Source: Adineta ricciae (Eukaryota; Rotifera; Eurotatoria; Adinetida; Adinetidae). From it: a DNA stretch of 64,000 nt. Both the position numbers and the translations under genes were made by a program. Under the pieces are notes generated by a model. It saw only the letters and a program-made list of their open reading frames with translations. It made no database searches and had not been told where the DNA came from. How positions within the stretch are numbered: position 1 is the stretch's first letter; each line of letters begins with the position of its first letter. The stretch spans positions 1 to 64,000 of the forward strand of contig CAJNOJ010000386.1 of NCBI GenBank assembly GCA_905250025.1, read 5' to 3'. This document shows positions 10,497-20,949 of the stretch, piece after piece.

Positions 10497-11669
10497 ATGG
10501 ATTCTAACAAATTCGAAATTATATTCAAGGAAGGAAGAGGACGATACATGATTGCTAATGAAGAGCTATCACAAGGGGATATTGCATTCGTATGGAAACC
10601 GTACGTTCTTGTTCCATATGTAACCTACAAAGACCAAGTGTGTGCAAATTGTATTCTAATATCGATGAAAGCGAAACACGAGTGTCGAAACAATTGTCAT
10701 CGTGCGTATTACTGTTCAAGGTATTGCGAAGAACAACACTGGAATGAGTATCATCAATATGAATGCTCATTTCTGGAGAAAATCTTTCAGCTAGAAAGGC
10801 TTGGTTACAACGATGAGGTGGTGAATTATGCTCGATTAGTCATGCGAATTCTAACTCGACGATTCAAAGATCTTTCACAAAAGTCGAAATGTATGTCATT
10901 TGATGAAGTTTGGTTATCATCGTCACATGCCGATAAGTTTTCAAAGGAAAAGGCAAAGGAATTCGAATGCATCGCCAAACTGTTAACAGAATACGTTTTA
11001 ACGAAGCTTGTTTATGAAAAATCGAACGATTCCATTGAAGTATTTCTTCCTGATAGTGAAGACACGAAAAAGGTTCATATAGACGATTTCGATCAATGGT
11101 TTGATGACAGAATTCAATCAAATGAACGAAACGCAACGAAAGTGTTATTAGAAAAAGTATTTATTCTTGTTTGCATCGAAGAGGTCAACGCTTTATTTCA
11201 CATCACATTTAAATTGGATGGATACTCTGCACCGCCACAAACTTACGCCATGGGAATCTATCCATCAGCTGCATTTGTCAATCATTCGTGTTCACCGAAT
11301 TTAGCACGTTTTCCTGTTCAAGATGATCGAAATGATTTTCATGTCGGCGATGTCGTGTATTTCGCAACTCGTTCAATAAAGCCAGGCGACGAAGTTTGTT
11401 ACAGTTATTTAGAAAGAGACGCGACACTTCCTGGCAATCGACAAGAAATGATTCAATGTCAACTGAAAAGAAAGGAAAAACTAAAGGAAGAGTTTTTCTT
11501 CGACTGCGATTGTGTGCGATGTCAAAATGAATCTAATGAAAATAGTGATTCATCCTATGAAACCTTAATTGAGCAACTAAAATGTAAAAGATCAGAGTGC
11601 AAAGGTTGGTTCATTCCAGCTTTGAATGGAAAACAAATGATGTGCGAAGCATGTCAAATGTTACGATAG
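10497..11669 (+). CDS. SET/MYND (SMYD-type) protein methyltransferase, copy A
   Basis: 390 residues from ATG 10497, no intron. The split SET domain starts with KEGRGRYMIA. It is interrupted by a MYND zinc finger (CANC..CRNNC..YYCSRYCEEQHW..HQYEC), continues with the SAM/Lys-site signature FVNHSCSPN and GDEVCYSYL, and ends with a post-SET CxCxxC (CDCVRC). An extra C-terminal CxxxxC..CEAC pair may bind another zinc. SMYD enzymes methylate Lys on histones or cytosolic proteins using SAM; all signature residues are present, so activity is likely, substrate unknown. AATAAA lies at 11694-11699. The paralogous copy is at 47901-49073. Confidence 0.88.
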   Translation: MDSNKFEIIFKEGRGRYMIANEELSQGDIAFVWKPYVLVPYVTYKDQVCANCILISMKAKHECRNNCHRAYYCSRYCEEQHWNEYHQYECSFLEKIFQLERLGYNDEVVNYARLVMRILTRRFKDLSQKSKCMSFDEVWLSSSHADKFSKEKAKEFECIAKLLTEYVLTKLVYEKSNDSIEVFLPDSEDTKKVHIDDFDQWFDDRIQSNERNATKVLLEKVFILVCIEEVNALFHITFKLDGYSAPPQTYAMGIYPSAAFVNHSCSPNLARFPVQDDRNDFHVGDVVYFATRSIKPGDEVCYSYLERDATLPGNRQEMIQCQLKRKEKLKEEFFFDCDCVRCQNESNENSDSSYETLIEQLKCKRSECKGWFIPALNGKQMMCEACQMLR

Positions 11670-12006
11670 AATTTGATTTTGACACTGTCAGAAAATAAAT
11701 CGCTTTAGTCGTAAAGCTACGATTGGCTCTAATATTACTTGATATTATTCATTTTGTTACCTTAAATCAATAATTTATCCTCTCATGGATTCAAGTAAAT
11801 ATCGTAATTGTGTAATAGTCAATGGCAAAAACATAGAAACCTTATGAATGAAGTTGGAAAAAAAACTCAAGTTTTGCATTTCTCCAACTTTTCTGTTTTT
11901 CCTTTTTCTAATAGACGTATAAACATCATCTTGAATACGAGTGTTACATATTTTCCCTTCTCTCTATATCGTGTGGTACTCATCACTGTAGGTAAGTTTA
12001 GAAAGT
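11670..12006. promoter_or_regulatory. Intergenic region before ART-TPR gene, copy A
   Basis: Conserved with 49074-49401 apart from small indels. A T-rich tract and GTAGGTAAGTTTAG lie just before the ATG, which could be remains of a 5' UTR splice site. Confidence 0.35.
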
Positions 12007-14595
12007 ATGTCTCTCCAAGACAAACCAATTGATGATAAACCATCGGACGAGAGACGAGAACCGCCAAGAATAAGAATCAACCGTGAACAAATCGTTCTAA
12101 TTCTACTTCATCGTCAAATTAATCCGTCGCAATCTATTGCCGATGGTAGTAATATTTGTCCAGTCGAGAAAATTTTACGTCAATTAACTGATAATTTACA
12201 TTTATTTTCCAACAACAATGACTGCCTTTCCTACGCTGAAAAGGCCAAAGATCAAACAATATTTATGATCATCGATAGTTCGTATGCATCAGCGGATCTC
12301 TTGGGAAAACTTCACACCATGCAGCAAATAAATTCAATTTTTATTTTCCGTCAAGCCAAGGATATGCCCGTTCCGGTCTTGTCTGCCACAGACTATTGTA
12401 AAATAGTAAATGTGTCCGATGAACAAGATAATTTAACCTCGAGTATTGAACACATCACTGATTATATTGATAATCAATCAACCATATTCACTGTTTGCGA
12501 CCAAGATAAGCAGATGTCGACTCGTGATGTCGACCAAGAATCGGGAATGTTTATTTTCTTTCAACTAGTGAAAAAGGTTATTAAAAAAATGCTACCAAAT
12601 GAAGATGCCGTATGCAAGAGTAAGGAAGAAATGATTAACAAATGTCGTCTTGATTGCAAAGATAGCACAAAAGATCTTGAGAATATCATCAGATTTGAAA
12701 ATGAATATACTGCCGATCAAGCGATTCAATGGTATACGAAAGATTGCTTTATTTACAAGCTTATCAACAAAGCTTTACGAACCGAAGACATTGAACCCTT
12801 GTATACGTACCGTTTTTATATCAATGATCTTAGTGCATGCTTGGCCGAGCGTTGTAAACTTCTGCGAGAAAAGACGTCAAAAATTACGGTTTTTCGCGGT
12901 GCAAAGATATCCAAAGCTGAAATCGATCGACTCGCGCAGAATAAAGGACATTTAATTTCGACGAACGGATATTTTTCAACGACCTGGAAAAGAGCAGTAG
13001 CCAATATTTTTGCAGGCATCGAAGGAAATAATCGATCCCATTCCGATCTATATCAGTCCATTCTGTTTGAAATCACCGTGGATTTAGAGAAATATCCTGA
13101 AATCATCCTTGCAGATATCCAGGATATTAGTTTACATAAAGATGAAGAAGAATTACTCTTTGATCTGGATACGGTATTCAAGCTTGAATCCATTACGTAT
13201 AACGACACTTTATCGTATTGGACATGTATGATGTCGGCAAGTAACGAAGGTCGTATTATTGTCAGACAATATCTTGATTTTAAAGAAAAAGAACTAGACA
13301 ATTCGGATGACAATGAAGTTGCATTCGGCAATCTTTTGTTTGACATGGGTCAGTGGTCTAAATCTCGGATATATTTCGAGAATCTTGCACTACGTCGTAC
13401 GAATGATCCTCACATTCAATTTGGTATTGCGTCATGCTGCCGTGCTCTTGGTGACATTAATCAAGCTCTTTTTCATTTACAACAGGCTTACGATCTCAGT
13501 ATGCACATTGAACATGAATGTCTTAGATTAAAGGGTCAAATTTGCTGCAATCTATTGCGAACCTACCAAGAATATGGAGATTTTTCGAAAGCTGCTGCTT
13601 TTGGCGACGAAGCACTAGACTTCTACCGACAAGCAGGAGAACACAGCAATGAAGTCGGAATTGCAAAAGTATGGATTAATTTTGGCCTGCTTAACTACTA
13701 CAAAGGTCATGACGATATCTGCTTAGAACAATTAGAGCGCGCTCATACACTCTTGAAGCGTACTTCTCAGTTTGATGGTCCAGAAATCAGCGAATGCTAC
13801 AAATTTTTGTCGTTCGCTCACTACCACAACGGAGACTACGACAAAGCACTAGATTCTTTAATGAAAGAATCACAAATAACAGCACGACTCTTTCCTACTA
13901 ATCATCCACAAACTGCTGCAACCGAAAACAATATCGGAAAGCAATATTACAAACAAGGCAAGTATGAAGAAGCACTAAAACAGTTTCGTCGTGCAGCTGA
14001 AATCAGCGAGCGAGTATCGACGACTAACAGTGCAAACCAAATTGTTTTTCTCAATAATATCGGCAAGGCGCTCTATCGACTGAAGCAAATTGACGAAGCC
14101 GAAAAGTATTTTGAAGAAGCTCTTCAATTAACCAAAAAGATTTTCTCATCATCAACCGACCACATTTACCTAGCGTATACTTATAAAAATCAAGGCGAGA
14201 TTTTTTTGGCGAAGAACGATTTTGTCGGTGCACTTGCACTTTTCCAACAGGCTCATGACATGTACAAACGTATTTTTGTGCAAAATAGTAATCAGCGAGA
14301 CGTCGCCAAATGTCAATATCTCATCGGATTGAGCCATCTGGCACTTAATGATATCGAACAGGCAACCACTGCATTGGAACAAGCACTGCATATGCGAACA
14401 AACGCTTTGCATCCTGATCATCCTGATTTAGCTTTCAGTCATCGATCCATGGGCGATTTATACATGTGTAAGAAGAATGAAGTCAAAGCTATCGAACACT
14501 ATAAGTTAGCGCTAGCAATTTGGGAGAAACGCCTGCCTTCTGATCACGATCAGTTAGTAGATCTGAAAGAGATATTGGCACATTTTAAACCATAA
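12007..14595 (+). CDS. ADP-ribosyltransferase with N-terminal alpha/beta domain and C-terminal TPRs, copy A
   Basis: 862 residues from ATG 12007, no intron. Residues about 25-165 form an alpha/beta region (IFMIIDSSYASADLL, then SIFIFRQAKD) that I have seen in rotifer ART-TPR proteins but cannot assign to a named family. The ART domain (about 170-400) has TVFRGAK with Arg297, YFSTTW at 322-327 and DEEELLF with the Glu pair 380-382: a complete R-S-E triad of the Arg-specific kind. From about 435 to the end there are several TPR motifs resembling kinesin light chain repeats (for example GDYDKALDSL, GKYEEALKQF). TPRs bind partner peptides, so the ART is probably brought to a chosen target. No signal peptide, so cytosolic. 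Confidence 0.88.
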   Translation: MSLQDKPIDDKPSDERREPPRIRINREQIVLILLHRQINPSQSIADGSNICPVEKILRQLTDNLHLFSNNNDCLSYAEKAKDQTIFMIIDSSYASADLLGKLHTMQQINSIFIFRQAKDMPVPVLSATDYCKIVNVSDEQDNLTSSIEHITDYIDNQSTIFTVCDQDKQMSTRDVDQESGMFIFFQLVKKVIKKMLPNEDAVCKSKEEMINKCRLDCKDSTKDLENIIRFENEYTADQAIQWYTKDCFIYKLINKALRTEDIEPLYTYRFYINDLSACLAERCKLLREKTSKITVFRGAKISKAEIDRLAQNKGHLISTNGYFSTTWKRAVANIFAGIEGNNRSHSDLYQSILFEITVDLEKYPEIILADIQDISLHKDEEELLFDLDTVFKLESITYNDTLSYWTCMMSASNEGRIIVRQYLDFKEKELDNSDDNEVAFGNLLFDMGQWSKSRIYFENLALRRTNDPHIQFGIASCCRALGDINQALFHLQQAYDLSMHIEHECLRLKGQICCNLLRTYQEYGDFSKAAAFGDEALDFYRQAGEHSNEVGIAKVWINFGLLNYYKGHDDICLEQLERAHTLLKRTSQFDGPEISECYKFLSFAHYHNGDYDKALDSLMKESQITARLFPTNHPQTAATENNIGKQYYKQGKYEEALKQFRRAAEISERVSTTNSANQIVFLNNIGKALYRLKQIDEAEKYFEEALQLTKKIFSSSTDHIYLAYTYKNQGEIFLAKNDFVGALALFQQAHDMYKRIFVQNSNQRDVAKCQYLIGLSHLALNDIEQATTALEQALHMRTNALHPDHPDLAFSHRSMGDLYMCKKNEVKAIEHYKLALAIWEKRLPSDHDQLVDLKEILAHFKP

Positions 14596-14996
14596 TCACG
14601 CGAACACTTCGTCAAAAACAAAGAGGAGTCACAGTCATATTACTATTTATCTAATATATTGTAATCTCGAATTCTGCTACGTTGTATAAAATCACGAAAT
14701 ATATTCGTATATCATTAAGTACACAGTCGATACCTAGATGTCGCTCTATAGCAATCAACTTTTCCTTTCAATAGCACATATTCTACACATTGTCAAGAAA
14801 GAAAAAAACGTTTTGGCTGATGAAAGTAGGCAATCAACGTCCTCGTATTTTTCTCGTACTCAAATCGTCTTTTACCGAGGAAGAAACAGAACAGTACATT
14901 ATGTTTTTTGTTACAACATCGCCCAATGATTTTTATGAATATTCTCTGTATGAATCTATATTTTAGATTAAACAATACAGCTTTTAGCTAGACTCT
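14596..14996. other. Intergenic region, ART-TPR to deformylase, copy A
   Basis: AT-rich 3' flank of the ART-TPR gene and 5' flank of the deformylase gene. Conserved in B (51112-51488) but with deletions, for example near 14905-14930. No gene seen. Confidence 0.4.
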
Positions 14997-16241
14997 ATGC
15001 ATGCCGTAATAAAGCGAAACATTCCTCTTGGTTGGTATCATGTTGATCAGATTGTGATTTATTTCATGAATCGATGTAGTTCAATGACCACACAACGACT
15101 CATACATTCAGCTAGTTTCAACTGTCGCCATATGTCGCGGAAGATTGCCGCATATGACCGGCGCCTGCTTTCACCGAAAGCGCAAGGTAAGAAGTAGACT
15201 TCAGTAGAAACAGTATACTGTTGGTTTTAGTGTATAAAAAGTAACTCGTATTGCACGGTATGCGGTATGCTATCATATATTTCTTTTCTTTCTACAAACC
15301 AACAATAAATGGTCAAGAAATGAAGAGTATTATTTTTGTTACATACGATTAGTATATACGCTGTTATTTTTCTTTTCGTCTTGCTTCTCGCGATGAGATT
15401 TCACAGACCAAAGTGGCAAGAAGAACACGGGTGAAACAGGTTTACTCAGTGTACTAAGATTTAATGTAAATGTAAAATAATCCAACACTTATGTTCTCAC
15501 CGTTCGAAACTATTCTTGGGTCAATATCATTGTAATTGTTAATCTTTAGAAAAAATACGCTCGATGTCGTCGCAGTGCGATTCAAAAGACAAAAAAGACA
15601 ATGAAAATCGATGTGAACAACAAAGCCTGCAATTACTTAAATTAACTGTTGAAACAGATCCCATTCTTCATAACCCAATAGAAGAGATGCGTCTAGAGGA
15701 TATCTGTAGTCCTGAGACAAAGCAAATTGTGGCAAATATGATCTATTCTATTCGAGCAAAACAGCTGGAACGTGCGAACGCTCCATTTACTAAGGCGGCT
15801 GGCATGGCCGTGAATCAATGGGGCATAAACAAGCGAATATTTTTATTTTGCCCCGAAGGAAATGATGGAGAGGTAAAAGTTATATTTAATCCAACATACA
15901 AGCCAATTTCGTCGAACCAAGTATCAACAGATCCAACGAAAACAAAATCAGAAGATCAGTTTACAAACTTATATCGAGAAGCTTGCTTCAGTGTTCCACA
16001 AGCATATGGAATCGTCGAACGCTACACAAATATTGCAATTAGTTATGTTGATATCGATGGTGTGCAGCATACGGATGAGCAATTATCCGGTTGGAAAGCT
16101 AGAGTGTGGCAGCATGAAACAGATCATTTAAATGGAATGTTGTACTCAAACAGACAATCGGGACTTAAATATGGTCCGAACTGTACAGAATTTCATAGAT
16201 TTCAAACGAAATCGGAATTCGATGAAAGTTACCCGAAATAA
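14997..16241 (+). CDS. Peptide deformylase, probably mitochondrial, copy A
   Basis: Two exons, 14997-15186 and 15550-16241, with a 363-base intron (CAAG/GTAAGA, ATCTTTAG), in frame, 293 residues. Exon 1 supplies a basic, Ser/Arg-rich leader from Met1 or Met24 (MNRCSSMTTQRLIHSAS), typical of a mitochondrial presequence. The enzyme part has motif 1 AAGMAVNQWG (Gln153), motif 2 EACFSVP (Cys209) and motif 3 QHETDHLNG (His252, Glu253, His256), so the metal ligands and the catalytic Glu are all kept. The enzyme removes formyl groups from new mitochondrial proteins. Motif 1 differs from the usual GxGLAAPQ. If only the ATG at 15564 were used there would be no leader; splice sites and frame are conserved in copy B, which favours the two-exon model. 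AATAAA at 16264. Confidence 0.82.
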
Positions 16242-16859
16242 AGAAATACAATCTGCGTAAGAAAATAAAAATATAAAGTTAGCCGATAGATTTCTTCTAC
16301 TTGTATTGTTATGTATGAATGAGATACAACATGTCGAAATGCCTAATGAACAGTTTTAATTGCTCAATTACAATCACAATTTAACGAGAAAAACAGTCAA
16401 AGGGTAGTAACTATAAACACTATTTTCGTTCTTATCTCGAGATTGTCGATTGTGGTCGGAAAAGTACACGTAAGTATATTCATTCTCGTACTAGTTTTGA
16501 AAATGGAACAAAATGTACATCGCACCGTCTAAAAGCAATCCTATTGACAATTGAATAAAGTAGATCATGAAGCAATTTGATCAGTCATAAAGTGTAGCTA
16601 TATTTAGACGGTAAATCAATACTTTGGACAGTACTTTTTCTTTTTAATGATACGCGTTATCATCGCACGATAAATGACAACAATAAAACAGAAAAGCACT
16701 CGGTTCAAGGACAGTTTTATGATGATTATACGATCTCCGTCTCGTATGAATGCATACTATCGCTTACTAAACAAAATATTTATTGTCTTCACTGAGATAT
16801 AAAACCATTGCGCATTTGGATTAAATACTAGACACACTTCTTCACGTCTACCATCGACC
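16242..16859. promoter_or_regulatory. 5' flank of P450-lipoxygenase gene, copy A
   Basis: AT-rich, conserved with 52727-53381, which has an extra insert of about 40 bases near 53065-53105. The strongly conserved last 150 bases before the ATG are the likely promoter and 5' UTR. Confidence 0.4.
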
Positions 16860-19800
16860 ATGGTGTTGAACACTTGGTTTTTAGATCATTTTTACAATTT
16901 GGATACTATAATCAGAATTGGATGGTTGGCATTAATATTTGCACCGTTCAACAAGATTTCGAAGTATTGCATTATTTTACCGACTTTACTGTTCTCCATT
17001 GAATGCATCCTGATGCTACTCTTTCGAGACTTACCAGTGCTCAATTGGATTTCACTCAAAGATCTACTCATGACTATCATCGTTCAACGAAAGCAATTTT
17101 ATCTGATGGATTTATGGATTGCTCAATGGATGGTTTATAATTTCTATGCAGGATGCGGCAAAACGGCATCATGTGGCTCATATCATATCAACAAAACATG
17201 GACGTCGGAAAGATATGTGTTTACTATCCTCCTTTTCCTGACTTATCTTGCTGCGCCGCTTGGCCTCGTACTTTACATCGTAGGAAAACACTCTTTTTTG
17301 AAAGAGTATCAAAAGAATGTACAAAATGTTATTAAAAACGACCATTTTCATATTGATCAACTGAAACATCCATTCTCAATTCCTCATACCGTTCGATTTG
17401 CTGATCGATTACCTGAATCGTTGTCGTCAATCTACTATTTCTTACTTGGCATTATTGGGTTAACAATTTTATTTACTATCGTTCTTCCAAGTTACATCGG
17501 TTTGATAATCTATTGTCGAATCGTGTACAAGTATTCATCATCATCATTATCCGACTTAAAAACCATCCCCGAATCTGTTCGCAATGTAACAGCAGAGATG
17601 AGATTAACATTGATCAAAACCGATCGCAATCAACGACGTTTGATCTGGCATCTCAAATATCTTCTTTTGCAATTCGCTACTATATTCGAATATGCATCCA
17701 ACTATTCTGAACCTTTTCGTTTATTTCAATCCTTAGAAGAATACTTTCGTAAAATCTATCATACTCCATACTTCGTTTTGGGTAATGGTATCGCAGTGAA
17801 TTCGTATGACATAGTCAAACGGTATATTCAAGATCTTCCACCACGAAAAGATGCGGAGCTACTGGCTTGGGAAATTTCACCATCATTGGAAACATTTTGT
17901 GATTTTACAACAGTTTTTCTTTCCACTGACCATCCGGATACGCAGTTAGGTCGTAAGATCATATTTCAATGGTTACATTCCTTTCCTCATAATCTGAAAC
18001 ATCGAAATTTCGAAATGGAACTTCAACTTTCACGAATAGTTCCACGTCACATGGATAAAAAGCCAACGAAAGATCTAGTCTACCAAGCTATCGGAGAAGT
18101 TATGTTTGTCTTGGCAACCAATGGAGAACTAACAAAAAGTGAACGATTAGCTTATATCAGTTGCGTGCAAAGCCCATTCATATTCTTCCCTAATTGGTTC
18201 AATTTCTTATTGAATGGTCATCATTTCGAACGGAAAAATCTACGCAATTATTACACACTGCTTCGTGCATTTTTGCGCTATGAAAATGGATTGGCTTTAC
18301 AAGCAGCTTTTATGGCAGCTGAAAAGAAGAAGTCGCGCGAAGAAGTCTTGAAATTTATCACCGTTGTTTTTTGTGTGGCTGGAAGTCCGGCACCAGCGAA
18401 ACTAGCAGTGACTGTCATCGATCGATTGTGGGCAGACAAGGAAAAAAATGTTCCGTTATTCAAGAAAAACCCTCACAATGTTATAAAAGAATGCGCTCGA
18501 CTGGATAAAGCTGTTCCGACAGTGAATATCCTGGCAACAGATGAAATCGTTAGTGAAGTTGAAAAATCTTTTGAAAGTAAGATCCAAATTCCTGAGAATA
18601 CGCCAATTCATTGTTCAATTGTCAATGCCAATCGTGACAAAACGGTTTTTGAAAATCCTGATGAGTTTCTACCAGATCGTTTGGATTTGAACAAAATCCT
18701 TGTTTGGAACGGTGTTGAAGAGGATATCATCAATCCGGATCAGAGCAAACGACCCATTCGATACTGTCCCGGACATGATTTATCTCTCGATATTGTCCAA
18801 TATGTCGCCGAGCGATTTTCACCAGTTACTGACGACATCGACGAAGATAATACCAACAACAAAAACGAACAAGATTTGATCGTCTTCGAACAAAAGATCC
18901 GAAAATTGACTCCAATCGAAGAAAGTCATTGCTGGAATGTGTTAGACACATACACAAAAGTTGTTCGACTATTAATGACAATCGTTATTAACGAATCCAA
19001 TTTATTTCCATCACGTGCTATTGATATAGCGCCACCCATGCATTTACCCATAAAGAATTTCAGTATCTTTCGTATCGACATGGCAAAATTCATCCCGTCC
19101 TGGGACGAAGATAAACCGAATGGTTCACGACCGTTGAGAAGGTTCGCTCGTTGGTTAGTTAACAGTAACATTTGGGATTTTTATGATTGTCTAGCGGGAT
19201 TCGATACATTAGCGCAAGGACTGGCATGGCGCTCACAAATTTTCCCTTCATTACCTTTGCCAAATATTGTCTACACCGACATGTTTTCAGATGAAGCGAT
19301 GGGTCGCTTGGCATTCTTCGGTTGTGCATGTCATTATACTCAACGGATTGACAAATCTGAGCATCCATCTTTACAAAACGCTGTCTATGTTAATGACATG
19401 ACTGTGTTATCGATCTTCCGTGTTCGAAAACCATTCGAACGATACGGTGCAGCAGCATATTTCGATGGCGATTTTCAATTGATTGCCATCTACTGGTGTC
19501 ATGCCAATCGATTAGTTAGAAAAGATGATCAATTCTGGGAGCATGCTAAATATGTTTGGCGTTCATCATTCTTCGCTTACGTAACGATACACGATCATTT
19601 AATTGTTACACATATGATCGAATGCAATGCATTGGTCACTGCCACACGAAAATATTTGACCAATGGTCATCCACTACGATTATTTCTCCAACCATTTACA
19701 TATCACACGGTTTCAGTTAATTACCAAGCTGCTATTTCATTAGTCAATCGGCGCGGTCTCGTTCATCGCGTATGGGCATTTGATTACGATGAATTTTTGA

Positions 19801-20474
19801 AAGTATGTGACTATATCTCTATGACTTACAAATTTCGTTTACTACCTGAATATATTCCTTCGTCCATGTCTCCAGAAAACAACTCGAAAACCAAAGAACA
19901 ATGGGACAAAGTTTATCCAATCTATTCCGATTTGAATCATTTTTGGAAGGGCATTCATAAATATGTTGAAAACTTCTTTCATATAACTTTTAACGTGCAA
20001 GACGATGACAAATTACCGGTGGATGCGCGTATGACGGAGTTTATTAATGAATTATGCAAACAACTAGGCATACCTGGCATTGTCTCATTAAAACGATTTA
20101 TTGATGTTTTAGCACATCTCATCGTCAGTGGTACGGGTATGCACGAACATGTCGGACAAATTAGTGATTACGTCATTGATCCAAGATTTATCGGAGCAAA
20201 ATTAGAAGAAGGAAAGGAAATTCAAAATATCCAGACATACACTCAAATACTGATTTTAACAGTTGTTACCGGTGTGCGTATGCCTGGCTTGTTAGAAGAC
20301 TGGAGTCATTTGATTGAACGTAATCAGTACTATGAGAAGAATTTAGTGAATTATGAAAATTTCAAAAATGAATTGAAAAACTTATCTCAAGATATCGATC
20401 ATCGGAATAAAACAAGAAAATATCCGTTTGAATCATTTAATCCAAAATTTATCGAGTGTTCAGCGTCTGTTTGA
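16860..20474 (+). CDS. Membrane-anchored P450-like / lipoxygenase-like fusion, copy A
   Basis: 1204 residues in one exon, ATG in CGACCATGG. Hydrophobic segments at about 18-34, 37-56, 118-142 and 190-222 make a multipass anchor. Residues about 245-655 look like a cytochrome P450: K-helix ECAR (Glu544, Arg547), NRDKTVFENPDEFLPDRL, and the haem loop RYCPGHD with Cys636; the loop resembles the CYP74 clan (allene oxide synthase, hydroperoxide lyase). Residues about 690-1204 look like a lipoxygenase: WEHAK, THMIECNALVTATRKYL, HPLRLFLQPF, VNYQAA, a late His cluster MHEHVGQ (1094-1100) and the end RNKTRKYPFESFNPKFI..SASV. LOX makes fatty acid hydroperoxides and CYP74 enzymes convert them, so a one-chain oxylipin synthase is the natural reading. 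The iron ligands are not fully canonical. AATAAA at 20489. Confidence 0.78.
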   Translation: MVLNTWFLDHFYNLDTIIRIGWLALIFAPFNKISKYCIILPTLLFSIECILMLLFRDLPVLNWISLKDLLMTIIVQRKQFYLMDLWIAQWMVYNFYAGCGKTASCGSYHINKTWTSERYVFTILLFLTYLAAPLGLVLYIVGKHSFLKEYQKNVQNVIKNDHFHIDQLKHPFSIPHTVRFADRLPESLSSIYYFLLGIIGLTILFTIVLPSYIGLIIYCRIVYKYSSSSLSDLKTIPESVRNVTAEMRLTLIKTDRNQRRLIWHLKYLLLQFATIFEYASNYSEPFRLFQSLEEYFRKIYHTPYFVLGNGIAVNSYDIVKRYIQDLPPRKDAELLAWEISPSLETFCDFTTVFLSTDHPDTQLGRKIIFQWLHSFPHNLKHRNFEMELQLSRIVPRHMDKKPTKDLVYQAIGEVMFVLATNGELTKSERLAYISCVQSPFIFFPNWFNFLLNGHHFERKNLRNYYTLLRAFLRYENGLALQAAFMAAEKKKSREEVLKFITVVFCVAGSPAPAKLAVTVIDRLWADKEKNVPLFKKNPHNVIKECARLDKAVPTVNILATDEIVSEVEKSFESKIQIPENTPIHCSIVNANRDKTVFENPDEFLPDRLDLNKILVWNGVEEDIINPDQSKRPIRYCPGHDLSLDIVQYVAERFSPVTDDIDEDNTNNKNEQDLIVFEQKIRKLTPIEESHCWNVLDTYTKVVRLLMTIVINESNLFPSRAIDIAPPMHLPIKNFSIFRIDMAKFIPSWDEDKPNGSRPLRRFARWLVNSNIWDFYDCLAGFDTLAQGLAWRSQIFPSLPLPNIVYTDMFSDEAMGRLAFFGCACHYTQRIDKSEHPSLQNAVYVNDMTVLSIFRVRKPFERYGAAAYFDGDFQLIAIYWCHANRLVRKDDQFWEHAKYVWRSSFFAYVTIHDHLIVTHMIECNALVTATRKYLTNGHPLRLFLQPFTYHTVSVNYQAAISLVNRRGLVHRVWAFDYDEFLKVCDYISMTYKFRLLPEYIPSSMSPENNSKTKEQWDKVYPIYSDLNHFWKGIHKYVENFFHITFNVQDDDKLPVDARMTEFINELCKQLGIPGIVSLKRFIDVLAHLIVSGTGMHEHVGQISDYVIDPRFIGAKLEEGKEIQNIQTYTQILILTVVTGVRMPGLLEDWSHLIERNQYYEKNLVNYENFKNELKNLSQDIDHRNKTRKYPFESFNPKFIECSASV

Positions 20475-20949
20475 ATCTTTTTTTTCTCAATAAATATTCA
20501 TCGACGACATCTATGAACAACAATCTTTTTATTAAAAAAAAAGAGAACGTGTAGCTGAAACTCTTTGAGAAAATTTCACGGTACGGCCAATAGAAAATTG
20601 CGTCGTTCTGCAAACGAGAATACATTCGTCACAATAACAAATACTGAATAACATTTTGAGAAGAATCGCATCGAATCCGTTCAAAACAACTATTTTCTAC
20701 TTAGCAACGTTGAAATAAAACTGAATGATCAATGAAATGAAATGAAATGCATGAGTAATAACTCGTTCTCTTTCTTATATGGTAACCATGATGTCGCATT
20801 TTATCGATCTACCTGTATATACTATTTACATTACTGTTTTCACTTGCATTTAATCTAATCGTTTAAAATAAATTACAGCGTTTGTCCTTATCTGTGAAGG
20901 TAAAGACCATATTCTTAGTTAAATAATTCACTCTATTTCACGTTTTACG
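20475..20949. promoter_or_regulatory. Intergenic region before Dispatched gene, copy A
   Basis: 3' end of the fusion gene and promoter of the next gene. Contains a short GAAAT repeat near 20732-20750 (one unit more than in copy B). No gene seen. Confidence 0.4.

Noticed and set aside
14738..14929. Separate small gene of 63 codons
   Set aside because: The counterpart in block B is disrupted by indels, so the frame is not conserved.
15564..16241. Peptide deformylase as a recent bacterial acquisition acting in the cytosol
   Set aside because: An upstream exon adds a mitochondrial-type leader in both copies, so a normal mitochondrial enzyme is the simpler reading. Phylogeny could reopen this.
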